Positions 24,381 through 37,185 of a stretch of DNA of 64,000 bases are shown here, in pieces. Under the pieces are notes generated by a model. It was given only the letters and a program-made list of their open reading frames with translations. It ran no database searches and was not told the origin of the DNA. This DNA comes from Mercurialis annua. Lineage: Eukaryota > Streptophyta > Magnoliopsida > Malpighiales > Euphorbiaceae. The position numbers and the translations under genes were made by a program. The DNA lies in the NCBI RefSeq assembly GCF_937616625.2, contig NC_065576.1:32328628-32392627 (forward strand), written 5' to 3'. Position 1 is the first letter of the stretch; the number at the start of each line of letters is the position of its first letter.

Positions 24381-24770
24381 TTTCTATCAATTGTCTTCCA
24401 ATTTGAAAATTACATGCCATATGTTCCTCAACTTTAAAATTGTACCCAATTTACCATGAATAACACTATAAAAAGGTAAGTTTGATTCTTAGAATTTTTC
24501 AGCAGCAGTACTAATTAATATAAAAAGATTATATTAGTCCTTGTCAAAATACTACCCAATTCTAATACAAAGTCAAATAGTCGAAATTTTCATATGTAAT
24601 GGGCAACATGTAACAACTTTCCAAATTATAAAAGTAACTCATAATAAGTTAAAATGCATCATTTTAATGATAAAAATATCTACAAAATATAGTAACTCAT
24701 AAGAATTCAACTAACCTTAAGAATACAAATCAGACTGTATTATACGAATATCACATACTAGTCAATCAAT
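24381..24770. other. Non-coding flank of the NERD1-like fragment
   Basis: AT-rich sequence downstream (in minus orientation) of the putative exon donor at 24776. It could be intron. I found no further exon of the same gene here. Confidence 0.45.
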
Positions 24771-24776
24771 CCATAC

Positions 24777-24844
24777 CTCCTCACTAGCACTTCTTCTATG
24801 CTGCTGAGCATTTTTCTTAGCAATTTCAATTACTTCAAATGGAA
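24777..24844 (-). pseudogene. Putative exon of a NERD1-like FG-GAP protein gene (3'-most piece)
   Basis: Reading the minus strand gives PFEVIEIAKKNAQQHRRSA followed by SEE and a GTATGG donor. I recognise this as resembling the plant FG-GAP repeat protein family of Arabidopsis At3g51050 (NERD1), which has a ...HLDPFEEI...NAEQHRRSA-type segment; this is from memory and not searched. The frame stays open upstream to the solo LTR D insertion at 24892 and, once that LTR is disregarded, for about 30 codons beyond 31527. An alternative acceptor (TTAG at 24845) would place LTR D in an intron. No further exons are visible downstream, so the gene is probably truncated. Confidence 0.45.
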
Positions 24845-26929
24845 CTAAGTTTATATGAGAGCCATAAAATCGGTAAAATAGAGAGGGCGTTTGTAATGAT
24901 CCGAATTCTCGAACTGAGACCGGCGCTAGGCAATGGGCGTGGTAGCACCAAAACCCGTAGCAAGCCTAACGATTACAAAACTTTTTATCTTTTTAAAACG
25001 GTTATTGTAAAAACTTTAATAATTTGTTTCCGAAAAAACAACAATATAATAGCTGTAAACGTAACTAACCACACCCGTTGAAAAGTTCGAAAGCCACTTT
25101 TTACAACCATAGCCATATACATATACATCAATAACCTGATATGTCAGTTAAACATATACAACTGACATCCTATATCCGCAAAACAAGGCCTAGCAAAACA
25201 TATATATATAATAGCGGTTAACGATTAAAACATACATAAACCGCTAACAAGACCTTGACCAAAAACATAAATCTGAACTACCGCATCGCTAAGGAGCTAA
25301 AGCTGTACATGGCAAAAAGACGACTTCCAGATCTACGAATGGAAGTCTGAGCCCGACCGCTAAGCTCTACACACATGAAAATTATAAATATCAACGGGTC
25401 AGACGATGCTGAGTGAGTTCACAAATTATAGTCGGTACTATACTTAAAATAAGGACGCGATATAAAAAAAAAACAAACCTTTACTTATACCCTTGAAATA
25501 AGCATATCTTTCATATCCATTTCAAATACAAACATTCTTTAAACATACTTATCGATAAAACGTTTTCATATATTGATCCGTTCAAAACTCTAGTCTTATT
25601 CCTGAAACATATTACCTATACCACTTATACACATAACATTCATTCTTATTTCAAATCACATTGTCCAAGTGGCATAGTCTCGGGACAGTTATACCGACTT
25701 AACTGTACCGTCTCTTAATCATAAGTTGTAGGTCCCGATATGGTTTACCGAGTTCAACCCACTAAACCTAGATCCCGAGACATTTTCCACCAAATTCAAC
25801 CTATGGTCTATCATATTCATATCCTCTTTCGAGTTACGAGACGGTACCAGCTGATTCATATACTTTTCATACTAATTCATATACTTTCCAGTCTATCAGA
25901 ACAACTATACACGTCTAGACCGTAACGACTCTAGTGATCACACAGCCTATTGACACCCAATAGGTAGTTTGTTTTTCACGGATCATGCATTGGATATAAT
26001 CCTAACATCTTAGATTATACAACTATGAATTCTATATCTCAAGTACATATTCGATATTCACAGAAATAATACGTACTTTATCAACATTCATAAATTCTTT
26101 TATTCAAACTATACATATCTCATGACTTTTAGAATAAGGATTGCCTCCTTATACGATGCATACTATTCAAGCAGTAATTTTCGTCTAATTGACGATTTCA
26201 CAATATTACGCTTATGAATTATAACCCACTTACTCACTTGACTTAAGTGAGAGAATTTTATAATTTAACAATTCTATATGCAACCTATCATTGTCTTATA
26301 ATTCAAATTATTTATGCAACCTTTTATGAACACATAGCTATCTTTATTAGTTATAGCATAACTATATCTTTAATATCAAATTATTAGTTTCTAATGTATG
26401 TTTTAGAAACTAGAACATTCATAAATAACATAATTTGATATTAAAATATAAATACACGAAAGTAATACGGGAACTCACCTCGATAGCTTTCCAATTAAGC
26501 ACAAAAGCAATAAATGAACTCGCGTGTCGTTTATGCGTTCAATCCACTATTTACCCGTTTCCACAACTCGAATGATCTATACATAGTTATATTCGAGTTT
26601 CATATATATTTAGTCATTTAGAAATTTTAGGCCTACTATTCAGTATTCAAACTTGAATTCACGCTAAATCCTTTAATTTCATTAGTGCCTTCCTATACGC
26701 ATTTCAATCGACTCAACTAATCGTATAACAATCTATTGAACGAGCTAGCCGTACTTTTCAACCCATCTATTCATGTTTTCATATAACCAACATTTATACA
26801 ATAATCAATTGATTTAAAACACTTTCAAACAATTCTTTATAAAAACCTTAACTTCATTTTTCAGCTTTTGTAAAGTATTTTATCAATTTATCAAAACATC
26901 CGAGAACACCTCGAGATAGGAACAAATTC

Positions 26930-27085
26930 CGGCGACCCAACGACCCCGGAGCAGCCGGCTGGCTAGCTCATTAGAGCAAACCAGCAGGTATGCTCCTTTA
27001 GAGCAGACGCAGGTCTGCTCTTTGTTGAGCAGACGCAAGTCTGCTCAACGGAGCCTACATGTCAGGCCCGCCGTGGCCTGACCGG
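26930..27085. repeat. Hairpin cluster in solo LTR D
   Basis: Three clean hairpins: a 9-bp stem at 27000-27021 with loop GCAG, an 11-bp stem at 27024-27049 with loop GCAA, and an 8-bp stem at 27061-27082 with loop CGCCGT. The first two share the core GAGCAGAC/GTCTGCTC. The cluster is far more GC-rich than the surrounding LTR. Confidence 0.9.
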
Positions 27086-27680
27086 TCTTTATCCGGCCAC
27101 CACGCTCCCCCTTCAACCTCCAAACATCCAAGACTCTCAATCAATCAAAACCCATTGATGCAAAAAGTTTCAAATTTTTAAATTTTCAATTCCTTAAACA
27201 ACTTGACTTACAAACTCATCAAAACACTTCATAAACTCCATTTAAACACTTATAGACCAAATACCAACATCCAATTGCATCAATTTCAGAAATTTAAACA
27301 AAGCCCTAACTCATTCAATTCAATTTCTAGCTTTAGGTTTTGAGTTTCTTACCCAATTTCTTGCTTCAATTTAATGCTAGATGATGAGTTTATGATTTGC
27401 TAAAATGAATTGGCTTGAATCCTTGAGATTGAATTCATGATCTTCTTGCTCCTTTGATTTATTTTGATCGTGTTTGTTTGTGAATGAGGAGAGAAAAATG
27501 CCTCTGATATGTTTTTACCAAATGAGATGGTTAAAGGTCCAATTCAGTCATTTGATTTCTTTAGCTTTATCAATTGGGCTCATATGCTTTCAATTATACA
27601 CTTAAATCCTTCAAGCATGGGTTGGGCCTTTTAATCTCATGGGTTTTGACCCAGGTCTAACTCATGCCTCTTAATTAAAT

Positions 27681-27998
27681 GGGTTAATTACATATAAAAT
27701 CAACACCTTTACACGAATTCTTAAAAATAACACAACCTTTAAAACGTGTCAATTCAGGGCATCACCTTTCATTTGTTTTCAAAAACAACGTGGGCACGTT
27801 TTCAGATAAAATTTTGCTGACTTGGACACCCGATGGGAGTGCCACGTGTCACGCCACATCAACAAAAACGCCACTAAAAATGTGTCCATGTTGTTTTTGA
27901 AAAGATATGAAAGGTAGTGCCTTGAATTGCCACGTTTTAAAGGTCGTGTTATTTTTACAATTTCGTGTAAAAGTGGTGATTTTATATGTAATTAACCC
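27681..27998. mobile_element. MULE-type MITE with long terminal inverted repeats
   Basis: The first ~110 bases (GGGTTAATTACATATAAAAT...) are an imperfect inverted copy of the last ~110, so the 318-bp element is nearly all inverted repeat. The flanking 9-mers TAATTAAAT (27672-27680) and TAATTAAAA (27999-28007) differ at one base, the 9-bp duplication typical of Mutator-like elements. It is non-coding and lies within solo LTR D. Confidence 0.88.
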
Positions 27999-28204
27999 TA
28001 ATTAAAACCCATCTTAATTAAATCCGTATGTCCTTTTCGTTTAATTGTTAATCCATAACAATTAATTAACCATGTCGATTCTATATCTGTAATATCCCGT
28101 AAAAATCCTTAAAAGTTTTGATGAGTTTCCGATTGCATTTTAGGATTTTTTTTTTAAGTTTCGTGGTTCGATTTGATTTAAAAAAAATCTTTGGGTTGTG
28201 GTTC

Positions 28205-28345
28205 AACAAAAAGGTTGAACCACAAGCTGGGTCTCGTTCGAAACCATGAGGTCTCGAACGAGACCTCACGTTTTGCTGCTGGTCTCGTACGAGACCAGCA
28301 GCGTCTCAAACGAAACCTCAGCCTTTGGCTGAGTCTCGTACGAGA
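28205..28345. repeat. Palindrome cluster in solo LTR E
   Basis: Four related units built on GTCTCGTACGAGAC. The best, 28275-28302, is a perfect 28-base palindrome centred on GTAC; GAGTCTCGTACGAGACTC (about 28330-28347) is a perfect 18-base one. Two flanking units are imperfect (GTCTCGTTCG, GGTCTCGAACGAGACC). Confidence 0.92.
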
Positions 28346-30100
28346 CTCCAACTTCCCTTAGGAGTTTGTTGAGCCGCCTACTTCTAACTCGATTTTAACC
28401 TAGACTCTTATGGTTTTTAAAAACGCTTTCTAAACAGAAAATCTACACCACACTACACTTAAACCCTAGCCTCCATTCCCTTGTTCATTCACTGAGAATT
28501 ATTGCCGTGATCATCTCTCAAAGTTTGAGAAATGTTATTGGTAAGTTTGTTCTAAAATTTTCAGTTTTGGTTTTAAATGGCGATTCCGTATTTTTGATCG
28601 TTCTCTTTTGTTTCTAGATCGAAATCAAAACCGTTTGTTTCCAGACGTTCTAGACTCGCGTACCTTCGATTCCCCACCTCGTTTTTGTTGAACGGCACGC
28701 TATCGATCCTGTTTCAATCGCCGTACGATTTACCATTTCTAAGCTTTCTATAATCTGTTCTTGATTATATATGTTCTGCCGATTCTTTCATGAACTTTAA
28801 TCATGATTTTGCTGCATTAGAGAATTATAAATCACTCTTGTATGTTTATTCGTTATTTGTTTAAGCTCGGTTAGAAATCCTTAACTCGTTTTTATGATTT
28901 CTCTTCGTCGTTCTTAGAACGAATGGTTACAGTGATTGTCTTTGTTTCGTTCTTGCCTTGATCTCATGTTTACGGACTCTAGATTGAAGTCTGATGTTGG
29001 TTTTGGTTGAGGGTGTATGTCATAGATTTCTAGATTGATTAAGTTTTGAATTTTGAAATTTGGTTAAGAATTCTGCAATTTATGTTCATATGGTTGGCGG
29101 GTTATGTTTTATGTTTAGGGAAGGAGATGGCTAAGTTGCCATTACAATCACCATATTGTTTTACTTTAAACAAATTAATACTAAAGGTTATTTATAATTG
29201 ATTTGTTTTAATAATAACTTTCGGATCTCGATTGATTTATAAATTGGTGATTTGTTACAATAAGTGTTTTACAACTTAAGTTAATATAATTACTCGGGTA
29301 ATTATATTTGTTTTCGAATATCAAAAATGGCTAAATTATAATTTAGCCCCTGAACATTTTTATAACTTATTTAATTAAGTTTTTGATTAGTAACTTTATA
29401 TTTTGTTTTAATTATAAACAAAAGTAATTAATTTGATTTTAAATATCAAATTGGTTAAAGTATAATTTAGTCCATATTTGGCTAAAATACCGTTTAATCC
29501 CTAATTGGCTAAAGTACAGTTCACTCCCTAAACTTTTATAAACTTAAAATGGTTAAGTTTTAGTTGTAACTTGGGTTACTTGGATTTGAAGTTATTTAAT
29601 TCTATTTTAAAAAAAAGGATAATTATTCTACCAAGTAATTTAATTTATAAACTCGGGTTTATAAATTTAATAAACTTTGAAACGGGTTAGACTTTGGTCG
29701 CCCAGCTAGTGGGAAGAAGTTTGGTAGTTTTAAATAACTCGACTGACTCACTGATATGGATTTCAACTTGGGTTAATTTAAATTATTTTCCAAATCTATT
29801 TAAATATGTTTATATGGTTTGTACTATATAACTGGGGTTATATTTAGAATGCATTTAATATAAGTGTTTATTAAATGTGGCTTGATATTGTGTTGTGCTA
29901 GTCCTATGTGGTGTCTAGTACTCTTTAGAGTTAGGGTCTGATTTTAATTATGATTTTAATATTTAATATTTTATTTGGACCTGTCGACTGTTCGTACTTC
30001 AGAGGCGAACCAGAGTTAGGTGCTTGTCAGAATCACGTGGATTTAGCAAGCAGTGAGTTTATATCTCTACTTACCTGTTTATTAAGCAATTATTATATTT

Positions 30101-30236
<136 letters not shown>

Positions 30237-31526
30237 TTGAACTGTTTTTCGGCATTGTGGATTTGATTTGTTACGTGCTACTCGATGGGCATCATCGGGA
30301 CTGCGTGCGCACCGATAATGATTATGGTATTGAGGTAGGTTTGAGATACGTCTCACCTTAGTGAGGGCACCGGTGGAAGATACGTCTGCTGGGCTCACTA
30401 TTTATTAAGCGATAGTCGGGGATCAGTTATTGAGATACGTCTCACCGACACGACAATGGATTTAGAATTGTGGTTTAGGGTTTCATTGATAATCCATAAT
30501 GAAATTGTTTTATTAAACGTTTTTAAAGATTTTTAACTTAATAAATATAAATGGTTATATAAACTCTACTCAGTAAATCTGACCCCGTTGTTTTCCCAAT
30601 TTTTCCAGGTTTGTGATTTGAGCATTTGTCGATCTCCGTTTCATTACCGGAGGTTATTTATTTATTTTCAGAATAAAAGAGTCGAACTGTTTTTAACTCT
30701 TAGACCGCAGTAGTAGTATTGGATTATTTATGTTTTAGTCTTATACTTATTGTTTTAGACTATTGTTTGTTGATATAGTTCAACTATGATTTTATCACTT
30801 TGGCATGATTACAGTAACTTTGGTATTATCTATTGATTTTCCATGTTGTTGGAGTTTAATTTGAAATTAAGTATACTTTGAATATATATTGTTTAAATGT
30901 ACTGCTAGACTAGGTTGGAGTGTCGGTTGCCCCCGAGCATGTGGTTTTCTGCATTTACATTGTTTTAAATGTTATAAATTGGTTATCGGCAAGGCTAGCT
31001 ACGGGTTTTGGTACAACCATACCCATACCCTAGCGCCGGTCACGATCCATGAAAATGGGGCGTGATAATATCGAGCTCAAGTCTGTTTTGATATCGACTT
31101 TTAAAATTATTCGGAATTTCTTTTAATAAACCAAAATATTAATTATGGCCTTTTTTTCCAATATTTTATTATTTAATCGAATAATTCATAAGTCGTCCTT
31201 AATTTCGTATTATAAATATATTTCTCAAATATTTTTATTCTCTTTATTCATTTCAAATAATATGGAATATGAATATTCAATAAATATTTTGTCTAATTGT
31301 TCTTACTTTTATTTAATGGAATTTTTCTCCAAATTCCTGCCATACTTGCTTCAATCTCCAAAAATCAATTTTCTATTAATAGCTTTCAATAATAATCCAT
31401 CTTACTTTAAAGTTATATTTTCCCGGTCTATTTTCGGAAATTTTCTTGTTTTATGGGTTTAATTGGTCAAAAAAATATAATAACCCATATCTTATTTTTG
31501 CCAAAAATTCGGATTATTATAGCGTT

Positions 31527-31696
31527 TGTTCCATTGCAAGAGTTTTGAACCCAAAAACTATAAAGGAAAATTTTATCATCTGATTAACAGGGGATGCCTT
31601 AATTCACAAAAAATTGAAAAGTAAAATTCCAAAACAACTATAAGAAATTAAAACACATGAACAGACTCGGGAAAAAAAAAAGAATATTACCAGTAA
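31527..31696 (-). other. Host sequence between solo LTRs D and G, part of NERD1-like gene
   Basis: Read on the minus strand, the part next to LTR D is open for about 26 codons (to a TGA near 31600) and continues in frame with the exon at 24777-24844 if LTR D is disregarded. A pyrimidine-rich stretch ending AG at about 31593 could be its acceptor. The rest looks intronic. Confidence 0.35.
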
Positions 31697-31701
31697 GCTA
31701 T

Positions 31702-34169
31702 TGTAGACACCTATTTTTTAGACAGGTAAACAGTAATGAGGAACTGAAGCGTCCCTTGATGATGTCTAGAGAAATCTGTCCGGGTGACGAGTTTTCGATT
31801 TGCTTGCTGGAATTTAAGCAGGCATAATCTGTGCACAGTTGCAAACTTGGAGGATTAAAACACAATTAGGCGTAAATGGTCCATAAAAATAAAAAAAAGA
31901 CGGTAATTTAAGTCCAGAAATTGGATTAATTGCAATGTCTTAGAAGTTTATGGGCCAATTTGCAAGGTTTACGGACAGGAATTGACGATAATCAAACCCA
32001 TATGACCTTAGTAGCCTTTTTTGACACTTTTATGCACCAAAATAGACTTTTAGCACCTTTTTAATTAGCTGGCAAGTCCAAATCCGAAAATTAAAAGGAA
32101 AATTAAATAAATAGGGTTTAAAGCTAATCTTAACACCTAATGACTTATCATTTAGCAGTTTAAACCCTAGAAGACTCTAATCTAACCCTAGGGCACCCTT
32201 TCCCCTATAAATACAGTCTTAAGCCAGCCTGACTAAAGGTGGCACACAAACTCTAAATTAGACTAAGAAAATTCGGCCACCACCATTAGACTAGCCATAG
32301 CCGAATTTTACACTACACACACACAAAGTTTCGATTCAATACAGTCCTAAAAACACTGATACGTGTTAATTCTCCAAGAACGCAACATCTGCATGGATTC
32401 AAAGCTGGATTCCGCATCCACTTCGACAACAAACGAGCCAAAGACTTAGACCAGTAATTTTGAGAACCCTCTTATTATGTTCTTTTGATGTTACTATAAT
32501 TATATGTATAATTCCATGATTTCTGTGATTGTGTGCTTAGGATGCATGTTTAGCTTATAATTTATTGTTTTCCATCTAAATTGCCATGTTAATTAAATCG
32601 GTGTTGACAATAAATTGCCATAAAATTCGATGATAGAAATATTAATTAGCTATAATAAATCATATTTAAGCACAAATATACAAACCCATATATTTTGGAG
32701 CTCTTGGAATGCATGTTTCTAGGAGATTTTAGCTCTTTTTGCCATGAAAATTCAAGTTTCGTACTTGTTGCGTTGAATAATTTTTTGTTTAAATGAGCTT
32801 TAAACAATATGATTATTCCATATTTGGATTCCTTGTTCAATTTTATGCAGTTTTGACTACTTTCTTTTATGAGAAACACACTTGTAACGAGTGAGAACGA
32901 AACAAAACAAAATCCTGAAAACTGCTGTCAAAAAGCCCCGCCGCCGCCACTTTAATCGGCGCCGCCGCCAAAACAAACCGGCAGTGCCGCCACCGTATCT
33001 TTCCGGTGCCGACATCTTAAGTTGGCGCCGTGTTCTTCGCTCCTCAGCTCTTCAGATTTGCTCCTAGATCAATCCAGACGTGATTCGAACTTTAAAACGT
33101 GTTTTCGGGCCCATCCGGACCCCAAATCAGGCCCAGTTTGAACCCAGAAGTAGCTAATCCAATTAAATTTAATATTCTGTATTGTAACGGGCCAGACCCG
33201 ATGTAACACGGACCCATAAGTCCAAATATGTAACATAGTGTATAAACCGGACCCACGAGCCCGAGGCCCTGCAAACCAGCAACTTCTAGAGCCGATTCCG
33301 GGCTAACCCCAACGCAGAATCAACTCTAAATCAAACCAATAGAACCGGATCGACGAGACGCACAAATCTCGTGATTTGACCGAGAGCTCATTTTGACTAG
33401 ACCGATGGTCAAAACCCGCGCGAGTGCTAGGTACTCAAAGTCAATGAGGTTTAAAAGTATTCCTAACCATGTTATGTATATCAAACTTCCCCTGAGCATG
33501 CCAGCACTATTTTTCGCTTTCTAAAAGCATTCAAAATCAAATAATAATCGGTTAAAAGACTAATCACCTAAAATTGGCCCATTAATGCAATTCCAGCCAA
33601 TCACTTAGATATCATAGGACTAACATGACAACGTAGTAATGGTTGTATAGGTTTTTCAAGACTCGCCTAATAAAATCAATCACTCACACTTATCTATCCG
33701 GTTTTAGGCTTTGTGCATGTAAAATATCCAGACCAGCCAGACTTTTGATATTTGCTAGAAACCTCTAAGGTTAGATGTATGTTTAGGAGTACCTGCTACT
33801 TGCCTGAAATACCAGTCCAGATCAAGTCATATGCGCGTCAAACGTGTTTACAACCTTCATACATGTTTATTTACAGCTTTCACATCCTATAAACTGCATA
33901 TACTGTTGAGATGAGATATAAAACGAATATGTCCAGTAAATAAAGCCGGTAACAGATAAGCCAAGCACAAGAGTCTCAGGGAGGTCCACGAACCCTAGTC
34001 TTTGGTCCGATGCACGATTGTCTAATCGGAAGCGAGTAAGGTTATCTAGTTGGTTAAAAGGTATTTCCTAGTTGAACTAGGTGGCGAATCCATTTTTCAA
34101 ACTATTTCCAAATCGAGAAATCAGTCATAAGCCTTGGGCGAGCGACCTCCGAACCCCGCTCCGTTCACA
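31702..34169 (+). mobile_element. Solo LTR G (2468 bp), Ty3/Gypsy-like
   Basis: Starts TGTAGACACC, ends CGTTCACA, and is flanked by perfect GCTAT duplications (31697-31701 and 34170-34174). A TATA box (CCCTATAAATACAG, about 32211) is followed by an A/C-rich leader-like stretch. Lineage is uncertain; the GTGGCGAATCC segment near 34081 recalls large Tat/Ogre-type Gypsy LTRs. It lacks the U5 block of elements A, B, D, E and H, so it belongs to another family, yet it also has a GC-rich island (about 32930-33035). Confidence 0.88.
32930..33035. repeat. GC-rich palindromic island in solo LTR G
   Basis: Repeated GCCGCCGCC, CGGCGCCG and GGCGCC units with inverted pairing, in an otherwise AT-rich LTR. 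It is less regular than the clusters in D and E. Confidence 0.7.
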
Positions 34170-34174
34170 GCTAT

Positions 34175-34395
34175 ACAACCAACCAATTTTCTAATTAGAC
34201 ATCAACATAAAGGTAAAAAAAATAAAACCAAAGAAAATAAATATTTTTAGGATATGCTTTTTGAGCACTGACTTCCCAAACCTAAAAATCTTTAGTACTC
34301 CAGAATATGAAATATAGCATGTCAAGCTAGTGTAGCAACTCAACAATTATGGTCATAATTCATACCAGATCTAGTGAAGTTCATAGTAATCTTTG
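34175..34395 (-). other. Host sequence between solo LTR G and element F
   Basis: Probably intron of the NERD1-like gene. A minus-strand stretch near 34254-34285 (TAG then GTTTGGGAAGTCAGTGC) could be a small exon, but I cannot support it by similarity. Confidence 0.3.
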
Positions 34396-34400
34396 AGAAT

Positions 34401-34611
34401 TGATAGATGTTGTGATATTTAGAGATTATATATGATTAGATCATTGTTACAATTGGGTGTCTAGTCTATGTGAGATAGTAAAATGTCTCTGAATCATGTC
34501 CTCTACATAGATGGGATACCGATCTATTTATAGGCGAGCATGTGTTCCTTGCTCTTCTGGTTATGTGTTGATTAGGTGCTTTGGGCTTTCGCTTGTGGGC
34601 TTGTTCCATTA
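34401..34611 (-). repeat. 3' LTR of element F (211 bp)
   Basis: Direct repeat of 41117-41338, with about an 11-bp length difference and several substitutions. In minus orientation it ends ATCTATCA. A palindromic TATA box, CTATTTATAG, lies at 34524-34533. Next to it at 34612-34623 is the polypurine tract, minus-strand GGGGGGGATTAA. LTRs this short are unusual for the Tat lineage. Confidence 0.9.
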
Positions 34612-34910
34612 TTAATCCCCCCCGTTCCGTCTTACATAGATATTTATGTCTGGAATGTGAAGCGGGTTTTTCTTGGGCCGGGTCGCCTCTCTAGTTTTCC
34701 TCTTCTCTTTTTTTGCGCCGTTCTGACAGCCTGTTATGCAACATTTAATGCGTCTTGCACCTTTTGATATCCTGCCGTCGTTTTGTTTCTCTTTTATTTT
34801 CAAAATTTGCTCGATTTGTCTTTTCCTTCCCTTTTTATTCTCTTTGCTCCTCTTGCGTCTTCTTTTCTCCTCTTTCTTTGTTTTCTGTATATCGGGTTAT
34901 TCCGATCATG

Positions 34911-36759
34911 GCTGATAGCTATTCCAAGGCGGTTGCTATTTTGAAGAAGTGGCCATGCACCTTAACCCAAGAGTCCTTGGTTACGCTCTGGGAGGCTTAT
35001 GGTATTCCGGATGAGTATAACATGGACATCCCGGCGGGGGGCAGTACACTTTTTTTCGACTGCCTTCTGGGTCTTCCTTTGTTTTTGAGGAGCAACTTGA
35101 GGCTGGTCTTCGCTTTCCGCTGGATAAACTGTTGTTTCGGTTCTTGGAGTTGTAAGATATCGCTTTATCCCAATTGCATCCCAATGCCATTCACCACTTC
35201 ATATGTTTGAATTCGCTTCACAATCTCAACGGCGAGCGTGAATTCGCCTTATTGGAAGAAAGACTTGCCGTTCATTTCTTTAGGGTTTCATTCTGCTATG
35301 AAAATGTTTGATGACCTTCCTGACTCAGTTAAAAAGAAATGGAAGAGTAAGTTTTTTGTCATCAGTAATCCGTCTCAATCTCTTGGCCCTACCCTTTGGC
35401 CGTCTCAAATTGAGCCGCGTGACCCTTACGAGGTGTCGACTGAGGAGTACGCCCTTATGAAGCGGATCGGGACCTTCTATAAAGAAGGGTTCTAGACTTA
35501 CGCTAATTATATCAGTGAGTATTTGTGGCATCGCGCCGCTCCCCCTGCTCCTTTGCTGGTCACATCTGCAGCCGTTGCTTCTCTACCAGCCGCATCTCAT
35601 GTTGCTGGTAAGCTCCCCTTTTTCCTTCTTCTCTTTTTGTGTTGGTTTGTTGATGTTTCTTACTGTTTGTGTTGACAGGTCTATCGGCAAACTCAACTCC
35701 CGCTACTGCTTCCGCCTTGGTTTCTCGAAAGCGTGTACGAAGTGGTGGTTCAGATCTTCCTTCTAGGAAGAAGCCTGATACTCGCCCTCCTTCGCCTGCT
35801 GTTTCCTCTACTCCTTTACTGTTGACTGGGGTTTTTGTCCTGCTTCCTCCGGTAGTCGGCTGATGGTTCTGCCTTCTTATTCTCCTCTTTCGGCAGCGGT
35901 TTCAACTCTTTTGGTATCTGTTCCTCCTGTTTCAACTGGTGCCGCTGCTTCTCCCGTGGATCCCTCAACTGCATCTACGTCCTTTTAAGAAGGTGAAGAT
36001 GAAGGGGAGGAGACAGTTGTTCCTTCTGCTCCTCATGGAGGTTCTCACCTCATCCTTTCATTCGACGGTAATTGCCATGACCTGGGCGTCTTACGCCAGG
36101 CCCGTGATTTTCTTGCATGATGAAGCCGCCATCTTTTTATCAACGTCTGGAAGGTGAGGGTGTCTTCGATTCTGTTGGCCAGGCACTTTTGACCACCGTT
36201 GATGGCATTCGTATTGCTCAGCAGTATTACATTGCTAAGGATTGTGAAATGGTGGCGGAACAGTCAGATCGCTCATTTGTAGAGTTGCAAGTGAAGAGGC
36301 GTTTATCTAAAGGGACCTTTTGCGAAGAGAGAACTTTGATTTTCATGCCGAGGTTGCTCGTCTTAAGTCTGAACATACTGGAAGAAAGAGGGTTTGGATG
36401 ATTCCATCTTCCTTATTTCTCGTCTATTGAGGCTGCACCATAGAGTTATTCGAGAGAATTATTTGTCCTCCAACCCCGATGGAGACACTTCATTCCTTGC
36501 GGTTGATGCCTACTCTCCGAAGGAAGAAGCTCAGCGTTTGTTGGCTGATCATAAGTTGGCTCAAGCTGCACCTCCGGTTGTCGCTCCTCCTTCTACTTCC
36601 ACTGTTGCTGCTCCAGTTCTAGTTAGCCATCCAAGCCTTCCTCCGCTGTCGCTTGGTTTTCCTTCTCCTTTTGCCTCACAGTCTTTGGGCATGTCGGATC
36701 CTAGAATGCCTTTTCTATCTAAAGGCTTTGGATTTTTTGGCACACCCAACGGTGATTGA
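34911..36759 (+). pseudogene. Antisense ORF of element F (Transposase_28/PF04195-like), with an intron
   Basis: Opposite in orientation to pol and downstream of integrase. It begins MADSYSKAVAILKKWPC, then LTQESLVTLWEAYGIP (about 34965), EAGLRFPLDKLLFRF (about 35089), LSQLHPNAIHH and DLPDSVKKKWKSKFFV (about 35310), the order seen in the PF04195 'putative gypsy type transposon' family. A basic RKRVRSGG segment and a Ser/Pro-rich C-terminus follow. A GTAAGC...TTGACAG intron (35608-35678) restores one frame. Frameshifts and a TAG near 35493 break it. The function of these additional ORFs is unknown. Confidence 0.75.
35608..35678 (+). other. Spliceosomal intron in the antisense ORF
   Basis: Donor G/GTAAGC and acceptor GTTGACAG/G bound 71 pyrimidine-rich bases. 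Removal joins ...SHVAG to LSANSTPATAS in the same frame, which is strong internal evidence for splicing of the plus-strand transcript. Confidence 0.75.
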
Positions 36760-37098
36760 TTATATTAGTAGTGCGTTTGTAATTTCTTTTTAGCAGTTTA
36801 TGTATCTGTTTGAACGATTCCATTGTTCTTCTTTTTGGATTAATTGGAATGTTTTTCCCAGCTCTAATTAGTGTATGTTGAATGATTTGCTTGTGGTCGC
36901 TTCTCTTGCTGTTTTATTTTGTTGTTGTCGTGTTTTTGCTTCCGAGGAATGTTCCTCAAGCAATTTTTGCTTTCGCAACTTGGAAGATGCCCCCCAAGCA
37001 TTGTATCTTGTTGTTTGTTTTCTTTTTCTTCTGAGAGATGTTTCTCAGCGTAGTGGCCATTGCCTTTTGGGAAATTGTTTCCCTGTTTGTTTGTTATG

Positions 37099-37099
<1 letters not shown>

Positions 37100-37139
<40 letters not shown>

Positions 37140-37144
37140 TATAT
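37100..37144. repeat. (AT)n microsatellite in element F
   Basis: About 22 AT units between the antisense ORF and the integrase C-terminus. Confidence 0.95.
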
Positions 37145-37185
37145 TTTCTGCACTTTGTAGCTTCAAGATAACGTTTACTTTTGTT

